From positions 1 to 32,624 of the forward strand of contig JADFOF010000004.1 of NCBI GenBank assembly GCA_022563015.1: 32,624 nucleotides of DNA. The letters run 5' to 3'. This DNA is from Planctomycetota bacterium (GTDB lineage Bacteria; Planctomycetota; Phycisphaerae; Phycisphaerales; UBA1924). Below are positions 9,548 through 17,388 of this stretch, piece after piece; position 1 is the stretch's first letter; each line of letters opens with the position of its first letter. The notes under the pieces were generated by a model. It saw only the letters and a program-made list of their open reading frames with translations. It searched no databases and was not told the origin of the DNA. The position numbers were made by a program, and so were the translations under genes.

Positions 9548-9910
9548 TCAGAACTGAAGTCCACCCTTTCGGGCGGCGTCGGCCAACGCCTTCACTCGCC
9601 CGTGAAATCTGAACCCGCCACGATCGAACACGACCTTGGACACGCCGGCGGCCTTGGCGCGCTCCGCGAGCGCCGCCCCGACGACAGCAGCGGCGGCGGC
9701 GTGGCCCGTCTTCTCCAGACCCAGCGCCGATTCGCGCGTGGAGGCCGACGCGATCGTCCGCCCCGCAAGATCGTCGATCACCTGCGCGTACATGTGATTC
9801 AGCGAGCGATAGACGGAAATGCGAGGGCGCGTCGGCGTCCCCAGCACACGCTTGCGGATCTGAACCCGGCGTCTCGATCGTCTCACCGATTTTTGTTTCG
9901 ACTGATTCAT
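9548..9910 (-). CDS. rplR: 50S ribosomal protein L18
   Basis: uL18, the main 5S rRNA-binding protein of the central protuberance, acting with L5. It has 120 residues from the ATG at 9910 ([15 protein letters not shown]). The basic N-terminus and [20 protein letters not shown] are the hallmark 5S-binding part, followed by [38 protein letters not shown] at the C-terminus. The gene is placed between rplF (53 nt upstream) and rpsE (31 nt downstream) as in the spc operon. Confidence 0.97.
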   Translation of the reverse strand: MNQSKQKSVRRSRRRVQIRKRVLGTPTRPRISVYRSLNHMYAQVIDDLAGRTIASASTRESALGLEKTGHAAAAAVVGAALAERAKAAGVSKVVFDRGGFRFHGRVKALADAARKGGLQF

Positions 9911-9963
9911 CCGCTGTCTTTCCGATCCGCCCGTTCGGCGAACTGTGACTCCGCTGCACACAT

Positions 9964-10515
9964 CTACGCGCCGAACTGCTTGCCCTGCTTCCGCCGGATG
10001 ACTTCATCGGCGTACTTGATTCCCTTGCCCTTGTACGGCTCGGGCTTGCGGCGCGAGCGCATGTCCGCCGCGAACTGCCCGACGAGCTGTTTGTCCACGC
10101 CCTTGATGGTCACGCGATGCCGGTCCACTTTGACGTCCAGCCCGGCGGGGATGTCCATCATGACCGGGTCGGCGAACCCGACGATGAGCTTCAGCTGGGC
10201 GCCCTGGACCTGGGCCGTGTACCCCACGCCCTGGATCTCCATCACCTTCGCGTAGCCCTGAGTCACGCCGGTGACCATGTTCTGGAGCAGCGAGCGTGTG
10301 AGGCCCCAATAGGCGCGCACCTGGCGAACGCCCATGTCCGCCTCGCCGATCGTCGCGACGACCGTGCGCGATTCGGTGTCCCAGGCGACATCGACCTCCT
10401 CGCGGTGGCGCATGCTGAGCTTGCCCAGCGGGCCCTCGATGGTCACGGTGCCGTCGGCCACCGAGACGTTCACGCCGGCGGGAACTTCGACTGGTTTTTT
10501 CCCGATTCGAGACAT
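9964..10515 (-). CDS. rplF: 50S ribosomal protein L6
   Basis: uL6, located near the sarcin-ricin loop and the elongation-factor binding site. It has 183 residues, normal length, starting [15 protein letters not shown]. Both RNA-binding repeats are present, with [12 protein letters not shown] in the first and [35 protein letters not shown], the family signature, in the second. [17 protein letters not shown] lies in the linker. It ends with the usual basic stretch [12 protein letters not shown]. It starts 51 nt after the rpsH stop. Confidence 0.98.
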   Translation of the reverse strand: MSRIGKKPVEVPAGVNVSVADGTVTIEGPLGKLSMRHREEVDVAWDTESRTVVATIGEADMGVRQVRAYWGLTRSLLQNMVTGVTQGYAKVMEIQGVGYTAQVQGAQLKLIVGFADPVMMDIPAGLDVKVDRHRVTIKGVDKQLVGQFAADMRSRRKPEPYKGKGIKYADEVIRRKQGKQFGA

Positions 10516-10566
10516 CGTCCGTCGCTCCGCTCCCGGGTGCGTTGCCCCGGGCCCAATCGTCCGACC

Positions 10567-10965
10567 CTATTCAACCGTACACAGGAGTTCGCCGCCCACG
10601 CGCTCCTCGCGGCACCTGCGGTCGCTGAACACGCCCCGGCTCGTGGACACCACCGCGATGCCGAGCCCCTGCAGCGGGCGCGGGATGTCGTCGACCTTGC
10701 GGTAGACGCGGCACCCCGGCTTGCTCTCACGCTTGATCTTGTGGATCAACTGCTCACCGCGCGGGCCGTACTTCAGGCGGACCTTGATCAGCCCCTGACG
10801 GCCGTCGTCGATGACGTCGTACCCCTCGATGTAGCCCTCGTCGAGGAGCACATCGGCGATGCCTCGGCAGACCTTGCTGTTCAAGCAGTCGACCACCTTG
10901 GAACGGTTGCGCAACGCGTTGCGCACTCGTGTCAGCATGTCGGCGATCGGATCACTCATCGACAT
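10567..10965 (-). CDS. rpsH: 30S ribosomal protein S8
   Basis: uS8, a primary 16S rRNA-binding protein; in E. coli it also represses the spc operon by binding its mRNA. It has 132 residues from MSMSDPIADMLTRVRNALRN. The C-terminal RNA-binding motif is visible as RPLQGLGIAVVSTSRGVFSDRRCREERVGGELLC, close to the family GxGIxxxSTSxGxxxxxxAR pattern. It is placed 49 nt after rpsN. No obvious S8-binding mimic was seen ahead of rplE, though I could not fold the RNA. Confidence 0.98.
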   Translation of the reverse strand: MSMSDPIADMLTRVRNALRNRSKVVDCLNSKVCRGIADVLLDEGYIEGYDVIDDGRQGLIKVRLKYGPRGEQLIHKIKRESKPGCRVYRKVDDIPRPLQGLGIAVVSTSRGVFSDRRCREERVGGELLCTVE

Positions 10966-11014
10966 TTGTTGTACCTTCGTTGCCCATGGGCATGTCGTCC
11001 TTCATCACGGCGTG

Positions 11015-11200
11015 CTACCAGCTCGCCTTGCGCATCCCGGGTATTTTTCCCTGCAGCGCCAGCTCGCGCAGCACGATTCGGCTGATGCGGAACTTCCGAT
11101 ACACGCTCCGCGCCCGCCCGGTGATCTCGCACCGTCGGACCTTCCGCGAACTGAACTTGGGGGTCTTCTTTGCTTTCACGATCTGACACTTGCTGGCCAT
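11015..11200 (-). CDS. rpsN: 30S ribosomal protein S14, short form without full zinc ribbon
   Basis: uS14, head protein of the small subunit. It has 61 residues, the size of the zinc-binding (type Z) form, with its landmarks [35 protein letters not shown] and the end [11 protein letters not shown]. In the zinc form two C-x2-C pairs are expected, at CERC and C-R-I-C. Here the first pair is C24-E-I-T and the second is S-R-I-V, so three of four ligands are lost. It thus resembles the zinc form in length but should not bind zinc. It starts 2 nt after the rplE stop (TAG at 11203-11205) and precedes rpsH by 49 nt. Confidence 0.95.
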   Translation of the reverse strand: MASKCQIVKAKKTPKFSSRKVRRCEITGRARSVYRKFRISRIVLRELALQGKIPGMRKASW

Positions 11201-11202
11201 AA

Positions 11203-11826
11203 CTAGTTCTGCTCCGGACGCTTGAACGGCATGCCCAGCTGCGCCAGCAAGAATGCGCTGCGCTCCGGGGTGCTGTTCGAGAACGTCAGATTGATGTTCA
11301 TTCCGTGTGTGAACGAGACCTCCGCCATGTTGATCTCGGGGAATACGCCCTGCTCCGTCAGCCCGAACGAATAGTTCCCCTGCCCGTCGAACGACGTGGT
11401 CGGCAGCCCCCGGAAGTCCTTGATTCGGGGTGTGGCCAGGTTGATCAGGCGGTCGAGAAAGTGCCACATCCTGTCGCGCCGAAGCGTCACCACCGCCGAC
11501 GTCTCGTATCCCTCGCGGACCTTGAAGTTCGAGACGGACTTCTTGGCCTTTCGGATGATCGGCCTCTGGCCCGAGATCGCTTCCAGCGTCTCGATCACCG
11601 ATGATCGAACGTTGGGCGGGATCTTCGTGCCGTCGAGATGACGCCCCATGTTCACGTTGAGCGTGATCTTCTCGAGACACGGAGCCGCCATGGGGTTCTT
11701 GGTCCCGAACTGCTCCATCACGGCTTTGCGGACCTCGGCGTCGTACTTTTCGGCCAGGCGAGGCCTGGGCGCCGGCTCGATCGGACCGTCGTCTTTCTTC
11801 TTCTTTTTAGCCTTGCCTTTAGCCAT
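11203..11826 (-). CDS. rplE: 50S ribosomal protein L5
   Basis: uL5, 5S rRNA-binding protein of the central protuberance that contacts the P-site tRNA. It has 207 residues. The conserved body starts at [18 protein letters not shown] and includes [35 protein letters not shown]-like sequence (here [17 protein letters not shown]), [18 protein letters not shown] and [16 protein letters not shown], then [19 protein letters not shown] at the C-terminus. The first ~22 residues are a lysine-rich, low-complexity extension ([14 protein letters not shown]) that is not typical of the family. It follows rplX by 41 nt. Confidence 0.98.
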   Translation of the reverse strand: MAKGKAKKKKKDDGPIEPAPRPRLAEKYDAEVRKAVMEQFGTKNPMAAPCLEKITLNVNMGRHLDGTKIPPNVRSSVIETLEAISGQRPIIRKAKKSVSNFKVREGYETSAVVTLRRDRMWHFLDRLINLATPRIKDFRGLPTTSFDGQGNYSFGLTEQGVFPEINMAEVSFTHGMNINLTFSNSTPERSAFLLAQLGMPFKRPEQN

Positions 11827-11867
11827 AAACTACTCCGACCAGGCCCCGCGGCCCACAGGTCTGCACA

Positions 11868-12209
11868 TCACTTCTTTCTCGGCCCATGGATCTCGCGTCC
11901 GATCGTCTTCTCGTCCTTCGTCGCCGACACCCGGAGCTTGCTCCCGTCATCGCGCGTCTTGAACCGCACCCGCACCGGTCGGCCGTCCACCACCGGGCTC
12001 ACGTTGCTGATGTGGATCGGGGCTTCCTTGGTGATGATCCCGCCCTGCGGATTGATCCGCGTCGGCTTGAGGTGCTTGGTGCGAAGATTCACGCCCTGCA
12101 CGATCACGCGATCGCTCTTGGGGATCACGCGCTTGATCTCGCCCACCTTGCCGCGCTGGTCGCCGGCGGTGATCATCACCGTGTCGCCTTTTCTCACATG
12201 CCTGGGCAT
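11868..12209 (-). CDS. rplX: 50S ribosomal protein L24
   Basis: uL24, an assembly-initiator protein near the exit tunnel. It has 113 residues from the ATG at 12209 (MPRHVRKGDTVMITAGDQRGKVGEI), which is the KOW domain with its conserved K-G-D and G-x-x-G-x-V-x positions. It continues with VIVQGVNLRTKHLKPT and GGIITKEAPIHISNV. An upstream ATG at 12230 only adds seven unconserved residues. It lies between rplN (36 nt upstream) and rplE. Confidence 0.97.
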   Translation of the reverse strand: MPRHVRKGDTVMITAGDQRGKVGEIKRVIPKSDRVIVQGVNLRTKHLKPTRINPQGGIITKEAPIHISNVSPVVDGRPVRVRFKTRDDGSKLRVSATKDEKTIGREIHGPRKK

Positions 12210-12245
12210 TGTTGCGATCCTCTTCCGCACGGCTCCACGACTTCT

Positions 12246-12632
12246 TCAGAGCACCTCGGAGGCCAATGAAACAATCTTCATGTAGTTCTTCTCGCGCAGC
12301 TCGCGGGCGACGGGCCCGAAGATGCGTGTTCCCTTGGGATTCCCGTCATCGTCGATCAGCACGACCGCGCTGCTGTCGAACTTCACGTACGACCCGTCGG
12401 CCCGTCGGGTGGCCTTGGCGGTGCGAACCACGACCGCCTTGGACATGTCGCCGGACTTGATGTCCGAGCCGGGCAGCGCCTTCTTCACCGAGATGAGCAC
12501 GCGGTCGCCGACGTATGCGGTCTTGCGCGTGTACTGCCTGCGGCCGGTCGAACCGCCGTACACACGGATCACGTACGCAACTTTGGCGCCGGAGTTATCC
12601 GCGACCTCGCATCGAGATTCCTGCTGAAGCAT
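12246..12632 (-). CDS. rplN: 50S ribosomal protein L14
   Basis: uL14, which forms intersubunit bridges with 16S rRNA and binds the silencing factor RsfS. It has 128 residues from [20 protein letters not shown]. Also visible are the family signature [57 protein letters not shown] and the C-terminal [24 protein letters not shown]. Slightly longer than the usual ~122 because of a few extra residues in the VGDRV-KSGD loop. It starts 14 nt after the rpsQ stop. Confidence 0.98.
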   Translation of the reverse strand: MLQQESRCEVADNSGAKVAYVIRVYGGSTGRRQYTRKTAYVGDRVLISVKKALPGSDIKSGDMSKAVVVRTAKATRRADGSYVKFDSSAVVLIDDDGNPKGTRIFGPVARELREKNYMKIVSLASEVL

Positions 12633-12646
12633 GGCTCGTCCTCTCG

Positions 12647-12931
12647 CTACCGACCCGGCCCGCTGGCGACAACCCGCACGAGTCGCCACGATTTGGTCTT
12701 GCTGATCGGTCGGCACGGCGCCACCTCGACGCGGTCGCCGGCGTGCGACTCGTTGTTCTCATCGTGGACATGCAGCACGGTCCGATGGCGGATATACTTG
12801 CCGTACTTCGGGTGCTTGGTCATGTAGTTCACCACGACCTTGCGCGTCTTGTCGCGTAGATCAGACTCGACCATCCCGATCCTGGAACCCCTGGTCGATT
12901 CTTTGGTCTGTGCTGCTGTCGTTTCACTCAT
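12647..12931 (-). CDS. rpsQ: 30S ribosomal protein S17
   Basis: uS17, a primary 16S rRNA-binding protein needed early in assembly. It has 94 residues from the ATG at 12931. The OB-fold core runs [42 protein letters not shown] and [24 protein letters not shown], with the signature GDxVxIxxCRPxSKxKxW intact. The first ~14 residues ([14 protein letters not shown]) are a polar extension. The upstream frame is open further but carries rpmC sequence in another frame. It follows rpmC by 38 nt. Confidence 0.97.
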   Translation of the reverse strand: MSETTAAQTKESTRGSRIGMVESDLRDKTRKVVVNYMTKHPKYGKYIRHRTVLHVHDENNESHAGDRVEVAPCRPISKTKSWRLVRVVASGPGR

Positions 12932-12969
12932 TGCCAAACCTTCCAGGCCCCACAGCGGGGCGTTGCGTC

Positions 12970-13170
12970 TCAGACCGCGCCGGCCGAGAGCCGGGTGCGG
13001 CGCTCCGTCATCAGCCGGGCCACGTCCTTGCGGATCTTCTTGAACTGCGAGTTGTCCTCGACCTTTTCCGATATGGTCTGGCATCGGAGCTGGTACAGTC
13101 TCTCCCGAAGCCGTTTCAATTCGATCCCGATCTCTTCGCTCTTCATCTTCTTCACTTCGCTGCCGGTCAT
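12970..13170 (-). CDS. rpmC: 50S ribosomal protein L29
   Basis: uL29, at the exit-tunnel rim where trigger factor and SRP dock. It has 66 residues forming a two-helix hairpin: [48 protein letters not shown], close to the family K-x-R-x-x-R-x-x-A-R-x-x-T pattern at the end. It lies 15 nt after the rplP stop and 38 nt before rpsQ, the classical order. Confidence 0.96.
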   Translation of the reverse strand: MTGSEVKKMKSEEIGIELKRLRERLYQLRCQTISEKVEDNSQFKKIRKDVARLMTERRTRLSAGAV

Positions 13171-13185
13171 GGATCCGCTCCTGAC

Positions 13186-13611
13186 TCACACCGCCACGCG
13201 ACGGCCGACAAACCGGCACTTCACCGGCATCTTCATGGCGACGCGCACGAGCGCCTCCTTGGCCGCCTGCTCGGGCACGCCCGCGATCTCGAACAGCATC
13301 GTCCCGGGCCGCACACGGGCCGCCCAGTAGTCCACGTCCGCCTTGCCCTTGCCCATGCGCGTCTCAAGCGGCTTCTTCGACACCGGCTTGTCCGGGAACA
13401 CGCGGATGAACAGCTTGCCCTCGCGCTTGAGGTAGTGCTGGGCGGCGACACGACCGGCCTCGATCTGGCAGCCCTTCACCCACGCGCCCTCGAGCGCCTG
13501 CAGGCCGAAGTCGCCGAACGCGACATAGTTGCCCTTCGTCGCGTTGCGCCGGCGCACACGACGGAACTCCTTGCGGAACTTCACTCGCTTGGGCATCCGT
13601 CCGGGAGGCAT
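13186..13611 (-). CDS. rplP: 50S ribosomal protein L16
   Basis: uL16, close to the peptidyl-transferase centre and needed for A-site tRNA accommodation. It has 141 residues from the ATG at 13611, chosen because an AAGGAG box lies 8 nt before it; the second ATG (13596) gives [11 protein letters not shown], closer to the usual N-terminus. Hallmarks are [61 protein letters not shown] and [12 protein letters not shown]. The arginine in ARVRPG, the family's hydroxylation site region, is present. It is downstream of rpsC by 61 nt. Confidence 0.97.
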   Translation of the reverse strand: MPPGRMPKRVKFRKEFRRVRRRNATKGNYVAFGDFGLQALEGAWVKGCQIEAGRVAAQHYLKREGKLFIRVFPDKPVSKKPLETRMGKGKADVDYWAARVRPGTMLFEIAGVPEQAAKEALVRVAMKMPVKCRFVGRRVAV

Positions 13612-13672
13612 CTGTCACACTCCTTGGCGCCGGCCCGACGGTCGGCGATCCTGGTCCATACGTGATCGGTCC

Positions 13673-14386
13673 TTACCGTCGTCCTCTGGCCCTGGCCCGA
13701 CCGCCCGCGGCTGTCGACAGGCCCTCTTCCTCGGTCATCTCGTCCGTGTAGTTCCCCTTGTAGATCCACACCTTGATCCCCAGAATCCCGTACGTCGTGA
13801 GCGATTCCGCGAAGCCATACTGGATGTTCGCCTGCAGCGTGCTCAGCGGCATCGACCCGAGCCGAACGTCGAACGAGCGGCTCATCTCGGCGCCACCGAG
13901 CCGACCCGAGACCTGGATCCGCGCGCCCTTGGCGCCGTTCTGCATCGCGCCCTCGGCCCGCATCTTCACCAGCCGTCGAAACCCCGGACGCTTCTTGAGC
14001 TGCTCGGCGAGATTGTCCGCGACGAGCTGCGGATCGAGATCCGGCCGCTTGATCTCGATGATCGAGATCGAGACCTTCCGGCCGGTGAGGTACTGCAGTT
14101 CCTCGGTCATCCGATCGACCTCGGCGCCCTTGGGCCCGATGACCATGCCCGGACGCGCGGTCTTGATGATGACCTTCAGCTCCTCGCGCGTTCGCTCGAT
14201 GTGGATGTCCGAGACGCCGGCGTGCGGGCGGTTCGGATCGCGGTTGAGCCGGTTGATCAGGAACTTCCTGATCTTGTGGTCCTCGATCAGCAGCTCCCCG
14301 TACAGGGCTTTGGGCGCATACCAGCGGCTGCGGTGGGCCTCGGTGATCCCGAGTCGAAACCCGAATGGATGCGTCTTGTGTCCCAT
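13673..14386 (-). CDS. rpsC: 30S ribosomal protein S3
   Basis: uS3, which lines the mRNA entry site and has KH-domain RNA-binding. It has 237 residues from the ATG at 14386 (MGHKTHPFGFRLGI), preceded by GGAGGAG. The KH motif is VIKTARPGMVIGPKGAEVDRM, with the conserved G-x-x-G as GPKG. The C-terminal domain has GAMQNGAKGARIQVSGRLGGAEMSRS and YGFAESLTTYGILGIKVWIYKG, followed by a short R-rich tail. The start shares one base with the rplV stop (TGATG), so translation is coupled. A longer reading frame upstream is not used. Confidence 0.98.
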   Translation of the reverse strand: MGHKTHPFGFRLGITEAHRSRWYAPKALYGELLIEDHKIRKFLINRLNRDPNRPHAGVSDIHIERTREELKVIIKTARPGMVIGPKGAEVDRMTEELQYLTGRKVSISIIEIKRPDLDPQLVADNLAEQLKKRPGFRRLVKMRAEGAMQNGAKGARIQVSGRLGGAEMSRSFDVRLGSMPLSTLQANIQYGFAESLTTYGILGIKVWIYKGNYTDEMTEEEGLSTAAGGRARARGRR

Positions 14387-14931
14387 CAGGCTCGCTCCTC
14401 CACGCCGATCGTGATATGAGAGGTCTGCTTCAGGATCGCATGGGCCCGGCCGCGGTCCTTGGGGCGGAACCGCTTCATCACCGGGCCCTCGTCGACGTGG
14501 CTCTGGCTGACGTACAGGGCGGTCACGTCCGCGTCCGCCTGGTCCGCGTCCGCGATCGCCGCTGTCAACGCCTTTTTGATATTCACCGCGGCCCGCTTGG
14601 TCGAGAAGGTGAGCATGTTGAGCGCCTCGTCGACGGGTCTTCCACGAACCAGGTCCGCGACCAGCCTGGCCTTGCGCGTGCTGCCGCGCGCGTAGCTCAC
14701 GCTGCTCGTGAAGACCGCGATCTCGGAGACGGGGCACCCGAGCCGCTCGGCCAGCCGTTCGATATCCGACGACTTGCACCGCGGGTGGTCGCTCCCGGCC
14801 ATCCAGTTTCTCACCGCCGACTCGGCGCGGTCGCCGGACAGGCCCGTCCGCTCGACCGCGGAAGCCAGTTCGGCCACGCTCACGCCGGCATCGGCAACGA
14901 GTTTCTTCAGTTTGTCGCGTCTGATCTTCAC
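14386..14931 (-). CDS. rplV: 50S ribosomal protein L22 with N-terminal XRE-like HTH domain
   Basis: uL22, which lines the peptide exit tunnel. Typical L22 is ~110 residues; this reads 181. The L22 core starts at about residue 77 (VSYARGSTRKARLVADLVRGR) and continues through EALNMLTFSTKRAAVNIKKALTAAIADA, the hairpin KRFRPKDRGRAHAI and the terminal KQTSHITIGV. Residues 5-73 form a separate, compact helical domain: DKLKKLVADAGVSVAELASAV, then AVRNWMAGSDHP and DIERLAERLGCPVSEIAVF. The pattern 'aG-s--eLA ... v-nWm-G ... d--rLAe-Lg-sv-ei' is the XRE/lambda-repressor-type HTH layout. The start at 14931 is the only one that includes it; no nearby frame break is seen, so it is a genuine fusion. It could bind rRNA or DNA; function is unknown. 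It follows rpsS by 44 nt. Confidence 0.93.
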   Translation of the reverse strand: MKIRRDKLKKLVADAGVSVAELASAVERTGLSGDRAESAVRNWMAGSDHPRCKSSDIERLAERLGCPVSEIAVFTSSVSYARGSTRKARLVADLVRGRPVDEALNMLTFSTKRAAVNIKKALTAAIADADQADADVTALYVSQSHVDEGPVMKRFRPKDRGRAHAILKQTSHITIGVEERA

Positions 14932-14975
14932 GGCTTCAATCCTTGCTCAATCGCTCGTCGATGCCAGCGATTCGA

Positions 14976-15266
14976 TCACCTCTTCATACCGCCCCGGATG
15001 CCTTCTTTCCTGTTCGTGTGCCCACGGAAGGTGCGGGTCATGCTGAACTCGCCCAGCTTGTGCCCCACCATGTCCTCGGTCACGAACACCTCGAGAAACG
15101 CTCGCCCGTTGTGCACCTGGAACGTGTGTCCCACGAACTCCGGCACGATCGTGCAGCGTCGGGCCCAGGTCTTGATCGGCACCCGCCGGCCGGCCTGGGT
15201 CATCACCTCCACCTTCCGGTAGAGCTTCTCGTCGACGAACGGGCCTTTCTTCAAGCTGCGTCCCAT
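14976..15266 (-). CDS. rpsS: 30S ribosomal protein S19
   Basis: uS19, head protein that with S13 contacts A-site tRNA and bridges to 50S. It has 96 residues from [19 protein letters not shown]. The family signature is [43 protein letters not shown], ending in the basic tail GIRGGMKR. It starts 6 nt after the rplB stop. Ordinary in length and motif content. Confidence 0.98.
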   Translation of the reverse strand: MGRSLKKGPFVDEKLYRKVEVMTQAGRRVPIKTWARRCTIVPEFVGHTFQVHNGRAFLEVFVTEDMVGHKLGEFSMTRTFRGHTNRKEGIRGGMKR

Positions 15267-15272
15267 GCCAGA

Positions 15273-16130
15273 TTACCTCAACTGTCCGTACCGCTTGCTG
15301 GTGCGGCGACGGATGATCAGATCGGACGAATGCTGCCGCCTGTTGCGCGTCGGGCCGCCCTTGGACAGCACGCCCGACGGGCCCACCGGAGGCCGATTGC
15401 CCTTGCTCCGGCCGTCACCCCCGCCCAGCGGGTGCGCATCGTGGCTCATGGCCACACCACGCGTGATCGGGCGTCGGCCGAGGTGGCGGCTGATCCCGGC
15501 CTTGCCCAGCCTCCGGAGCTGGTGGTCGGTGTTGCCCACCTGCCCGATGGTGGCGCGGCAATCGATGGGAACCCGGCGCACCTCCCCGCTGGGGAGCACC
15601 AGCGTCGCGTACTTGCCCTCGCGGTTGGTCAGCTTCGCGTATGCCCCTGCCGACCGGCACATCTGACCGCCGCTGCCACGGCGAAGCTCGATGCAGTGCA
15701 CGTTGAGGCCGGTGGGGATCAGCCGCAGCGGCATCACGTTGCCGACCGCCGGCTCAATGGATGAGTCCGACGAGCAGACGATGGTGGCACCGACCTTCAG
15801 CCCCACCGGCGCCAGGATGTAGCGCTTGACGCCGTCGGCATACTGCACCAGCGCGATGTGGCAGGTCCGGTTCGGGTCGTACTCGATGGAAACAACCTCG
15901 CCCTGGATCCCGTCGCGGTCGCGCCGTGTGAAATCGATCATGCGGTATCGGCGCTTGGCGCCCCCGCCGCGCCCACGGACCGTGATCTTGCCGTGGTGAT
16001 TCCGCCCGCCCTTCTTGGGCAACGGCCGCAGCAGCGACTTCTCCGGCGTCGTCCTGGTCACCTCCACATGAAGGTTGACCGAGGCGTTGCGCCGCCCGGC
16101 GCTGGTCGGTTTGTATTTGCGAATCGCCAT
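15273..16130 (-). CDS. rplB: 50S ribosomal protein L2
   Basis: uL2, at the core of the large subunit; needed for subunit association and for peptidyl-transferase assembly. It has 285 residues from MAIRKYKPTSAGRRNASV. Family landmarks are KKGGRNHHGKITVRGRGGGAKRRYRMIDF, VVSIEYDPNRTCHIALVQYADGVKRYILAP, LIPTGLNVHCIELRRGSGGQMCRSAGAYA, and the C-terminal MSHDAHPLGGGDGRSKGNRP, where the critical GGG and the conserved histidine in the HPLGG loop are seen. Tail RTSKRYGQLR is slightly longer than usual. It follows rplW by 26 nt. Confidence 0.98.
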   Translation of the reverse strand: MAIRKYKPTSAGRRNASVNLHVEVTRTTPEKSLLRPLPKKGGRNHHGKITVRGRGGGAKRRYRMIDFTRRDRDGIQGEVVSIEYDPNRTCHIALVQYADGVKRYILAPVGLKVGATIVCSSDSSIEPAVGNVMPLRLIPTGLNVHCIELRRGSGGQMCRSAGAYAKLTNREGKYATLVLPSGEVRRVPIDCRATIGQVGNTDHQLRRLGKAGISRHLGRRPITRGVAMSHDAHPLGGGDGRSKGNRPPVGPSGVLSKGGPTRNRRQHSSDLIIRRRTSKRYGQLR

Positions 16131-16156
16131 GGTCGATACTCTTTCGCGAATCCTTC

Positions 16157-16435
16157 TCAGATCACCTCGATCGTTCGGCCCTCGGCCAGGCGAACCGTCG
16201 CCTTTTTGCTCACCGCCTCGACCACCCAGCCGTACTTCAGCCGGCGGCGACGCCCCTTACGGTTCTGCGTCGTCACGCTCAAGGGGCGAACCCCGTACAG
16301 CGATTCGATCGCGTCCTTGATGTCGTCTTTCGTGGCGCGCCGATCGACGAGGAAGACGTACTGGTTCGAATCCGCTGTAGACAGCGTGCTCTTCTCGGTG
16401 ACGATCGGTTTCTTGATGACGTACGCCGCGTGCAT
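16157..16435 (-). CDS. rplW: 50S ribosomal protein L23
   Basis: uL23, at the exit-tunnel rim, docking site for trigger factor and SRP. It has 92 residues from the ATG at 16435 (MHAAYVIKKPIVTEKST). A GTG one codon upstream (16438) is an alternative start. The conserved PxxTEKS, the VDRRATKDDIKDAIESLYGVRPLSVTT segment and GRRRRLKYGWVVEAVSKKATVRLAEGRTI fit the family; the long loop of E. coli L23 is replaced by a shorter basic one. The ATG shares one base with the rplD stop (TGATG), or four if GTG is used, so translation is coupled. Confidence 0.96.
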   Translation of the reverse strand: MHAAYVIKKPIVTEKSTLSTADSNQYVFLVDRRATKDDIKDAIESLYGVRPLSVTTQNRKGRRRRLKYGWVVEAVSKKATVRLAEGRTIEVI

Positions 16436-17127
16436 CACGAGCCCTCACCTTTGCGACCCATGGGACTGGTGCGAGCACTTTTGTTGATCTGCGAGCTCGG
16501 CCCTTCGAGCCACGCCTGCAGGTCGTCCCTGGCGATGATCAGGTACCTGTGGTTCAGCATCTCGAAGCAGGTCAGCTGGTCGGATCGGCAGAGGGTCACG
16601 TCGTCGATGTTGCGGGCCGAGAGGCGGGCGTTGCCGCTCTTGGTCCGGTCTGCCGACAGGGCGACCAGCGCCCTGCGATCGATCTTGAGCGCCCTGAGGA
16701 AGGCCACGAACCCGCGGGTCTCGGGCTTGGACATCTCCAGCGAGTCGATGACCTTGACCTCCTGATCCACGAGCTTGGCCAGCAGCGCGTTGCGGTTGGC
16801 CTTGCGCCGCATCTTTTTGGGCATGTCCTGGCGGAACGCCTCGCGGGTGCGAGTCTTGGCGTGGGCGTGGCCGCCGCCCCGCAGCTGCACCGCCTTCTTG
16901 TTGCCGTGACGCGCCCGCCCGGTGCCCTTCTGCTTGTACATCTTGCGGGTCGAGCCGTGAACGGCGTGGCGGTTGCGCGTTCGGGCCGAACCCTGACGCA
17001 GGTTGGCGTGATACCGCACGTACGCCTGCTTGATCAGCAGCGGATTCACGACGCCGCCGAGGTCGGCCTCGTTGATCGTGAACGTGCCTACCTCGGCGCC
17101 CTGCATGTTGTAGACGGGGACATCCAT
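16435..17127 (-). CDS. rplD: 50S ribosomal protein L4
   Basis: uL4, a tunnel-constriction protein; in E. coli it also represses the S10 operon. It has 230 residues from the ATG at 17127 (MDVPVYNMQGAEVGTF), chosen for its strong AGGAGG box at ~9 nt. It has QGSARTRNRHAVHGSTRKMYKQKGTGRARHGNKKAVQLRGGGHAHAKTRTREAFRQDMPKKMRRKANRNALLAKL, which is the extended loop reaching the tunnel. C-terminal residues 206-230 (LEGPSSQINKSARTSPMGR) are an extension beyond the usual ~205. It is 261 nt from rplC, an unusually long gap. Confidence 0.96.
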   Translation of the reverse strand: MDVPVYNMQGAEVGTFTINEADLGGVVNPLLIKQAYVRYHANLRQGSARTRNRHAVHGSTRKMYKQKGTGRARHGNKKAVQLRGGGHAHAKTRTREAFRQDMPKKMRRKANRNALLAKLVDQEVKVIDSLEMSKPETRGFVAFLRALKIDRRALVALSADRTKSGNARLSARNIDDVTLCRSDQLTCFEMLNHRYLIIARDDLQAWLEGPSSQINKSARTSPMGRKGEGS

Positions 17128-17388
17128 ATTGTCTGGCCTCCTGTTCGGCCTCGTCCTTCGCCTTTCGTGCACCGGGCGCTCGGCCCGGCTTGTTTGCCCG
17201 CCTGTCCGGCTCGTTTCTGTCGCCGTTTGGCCCCGATGCGGGGAAACGACCTCGGACTCGACTCGGCGTGTCTGGCTCGGGGCGACATCGCCGCCCGTCG
17301 CTCTTCATTGTGCTCACCCGGCGGTTTCGTGGGCGACCTCCCGGGTTCGTGGGCTCTCGACTCGGAAAGCCCACGCGTAATCACTCGT
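17128..17388 (-). other. Long rplC-rplD spacer with hairpin
   Basis: A 261-nt gap in a superoperon where most gaps are below 60 nt. On the minus strand it carries a GC hairpin (CCGGGC at 17172-17177 with GCCCGG at 17183-17188) about 45 nt before the rplD start, and no clear gene. Reading frames that cross it continue into rplD in an alternate frame and are artefacts. It may hold a leader or an RNA site; the sequence alone does not show which. Confidence 0.4.

Noticed and set aside
16445-17374. A minus-strand frame crossing the rplC-rplD spacer with an ATG near 17315
   Set aside because: It overlaps rplD completely in another frame and is rich in arginine and proline with no domain.
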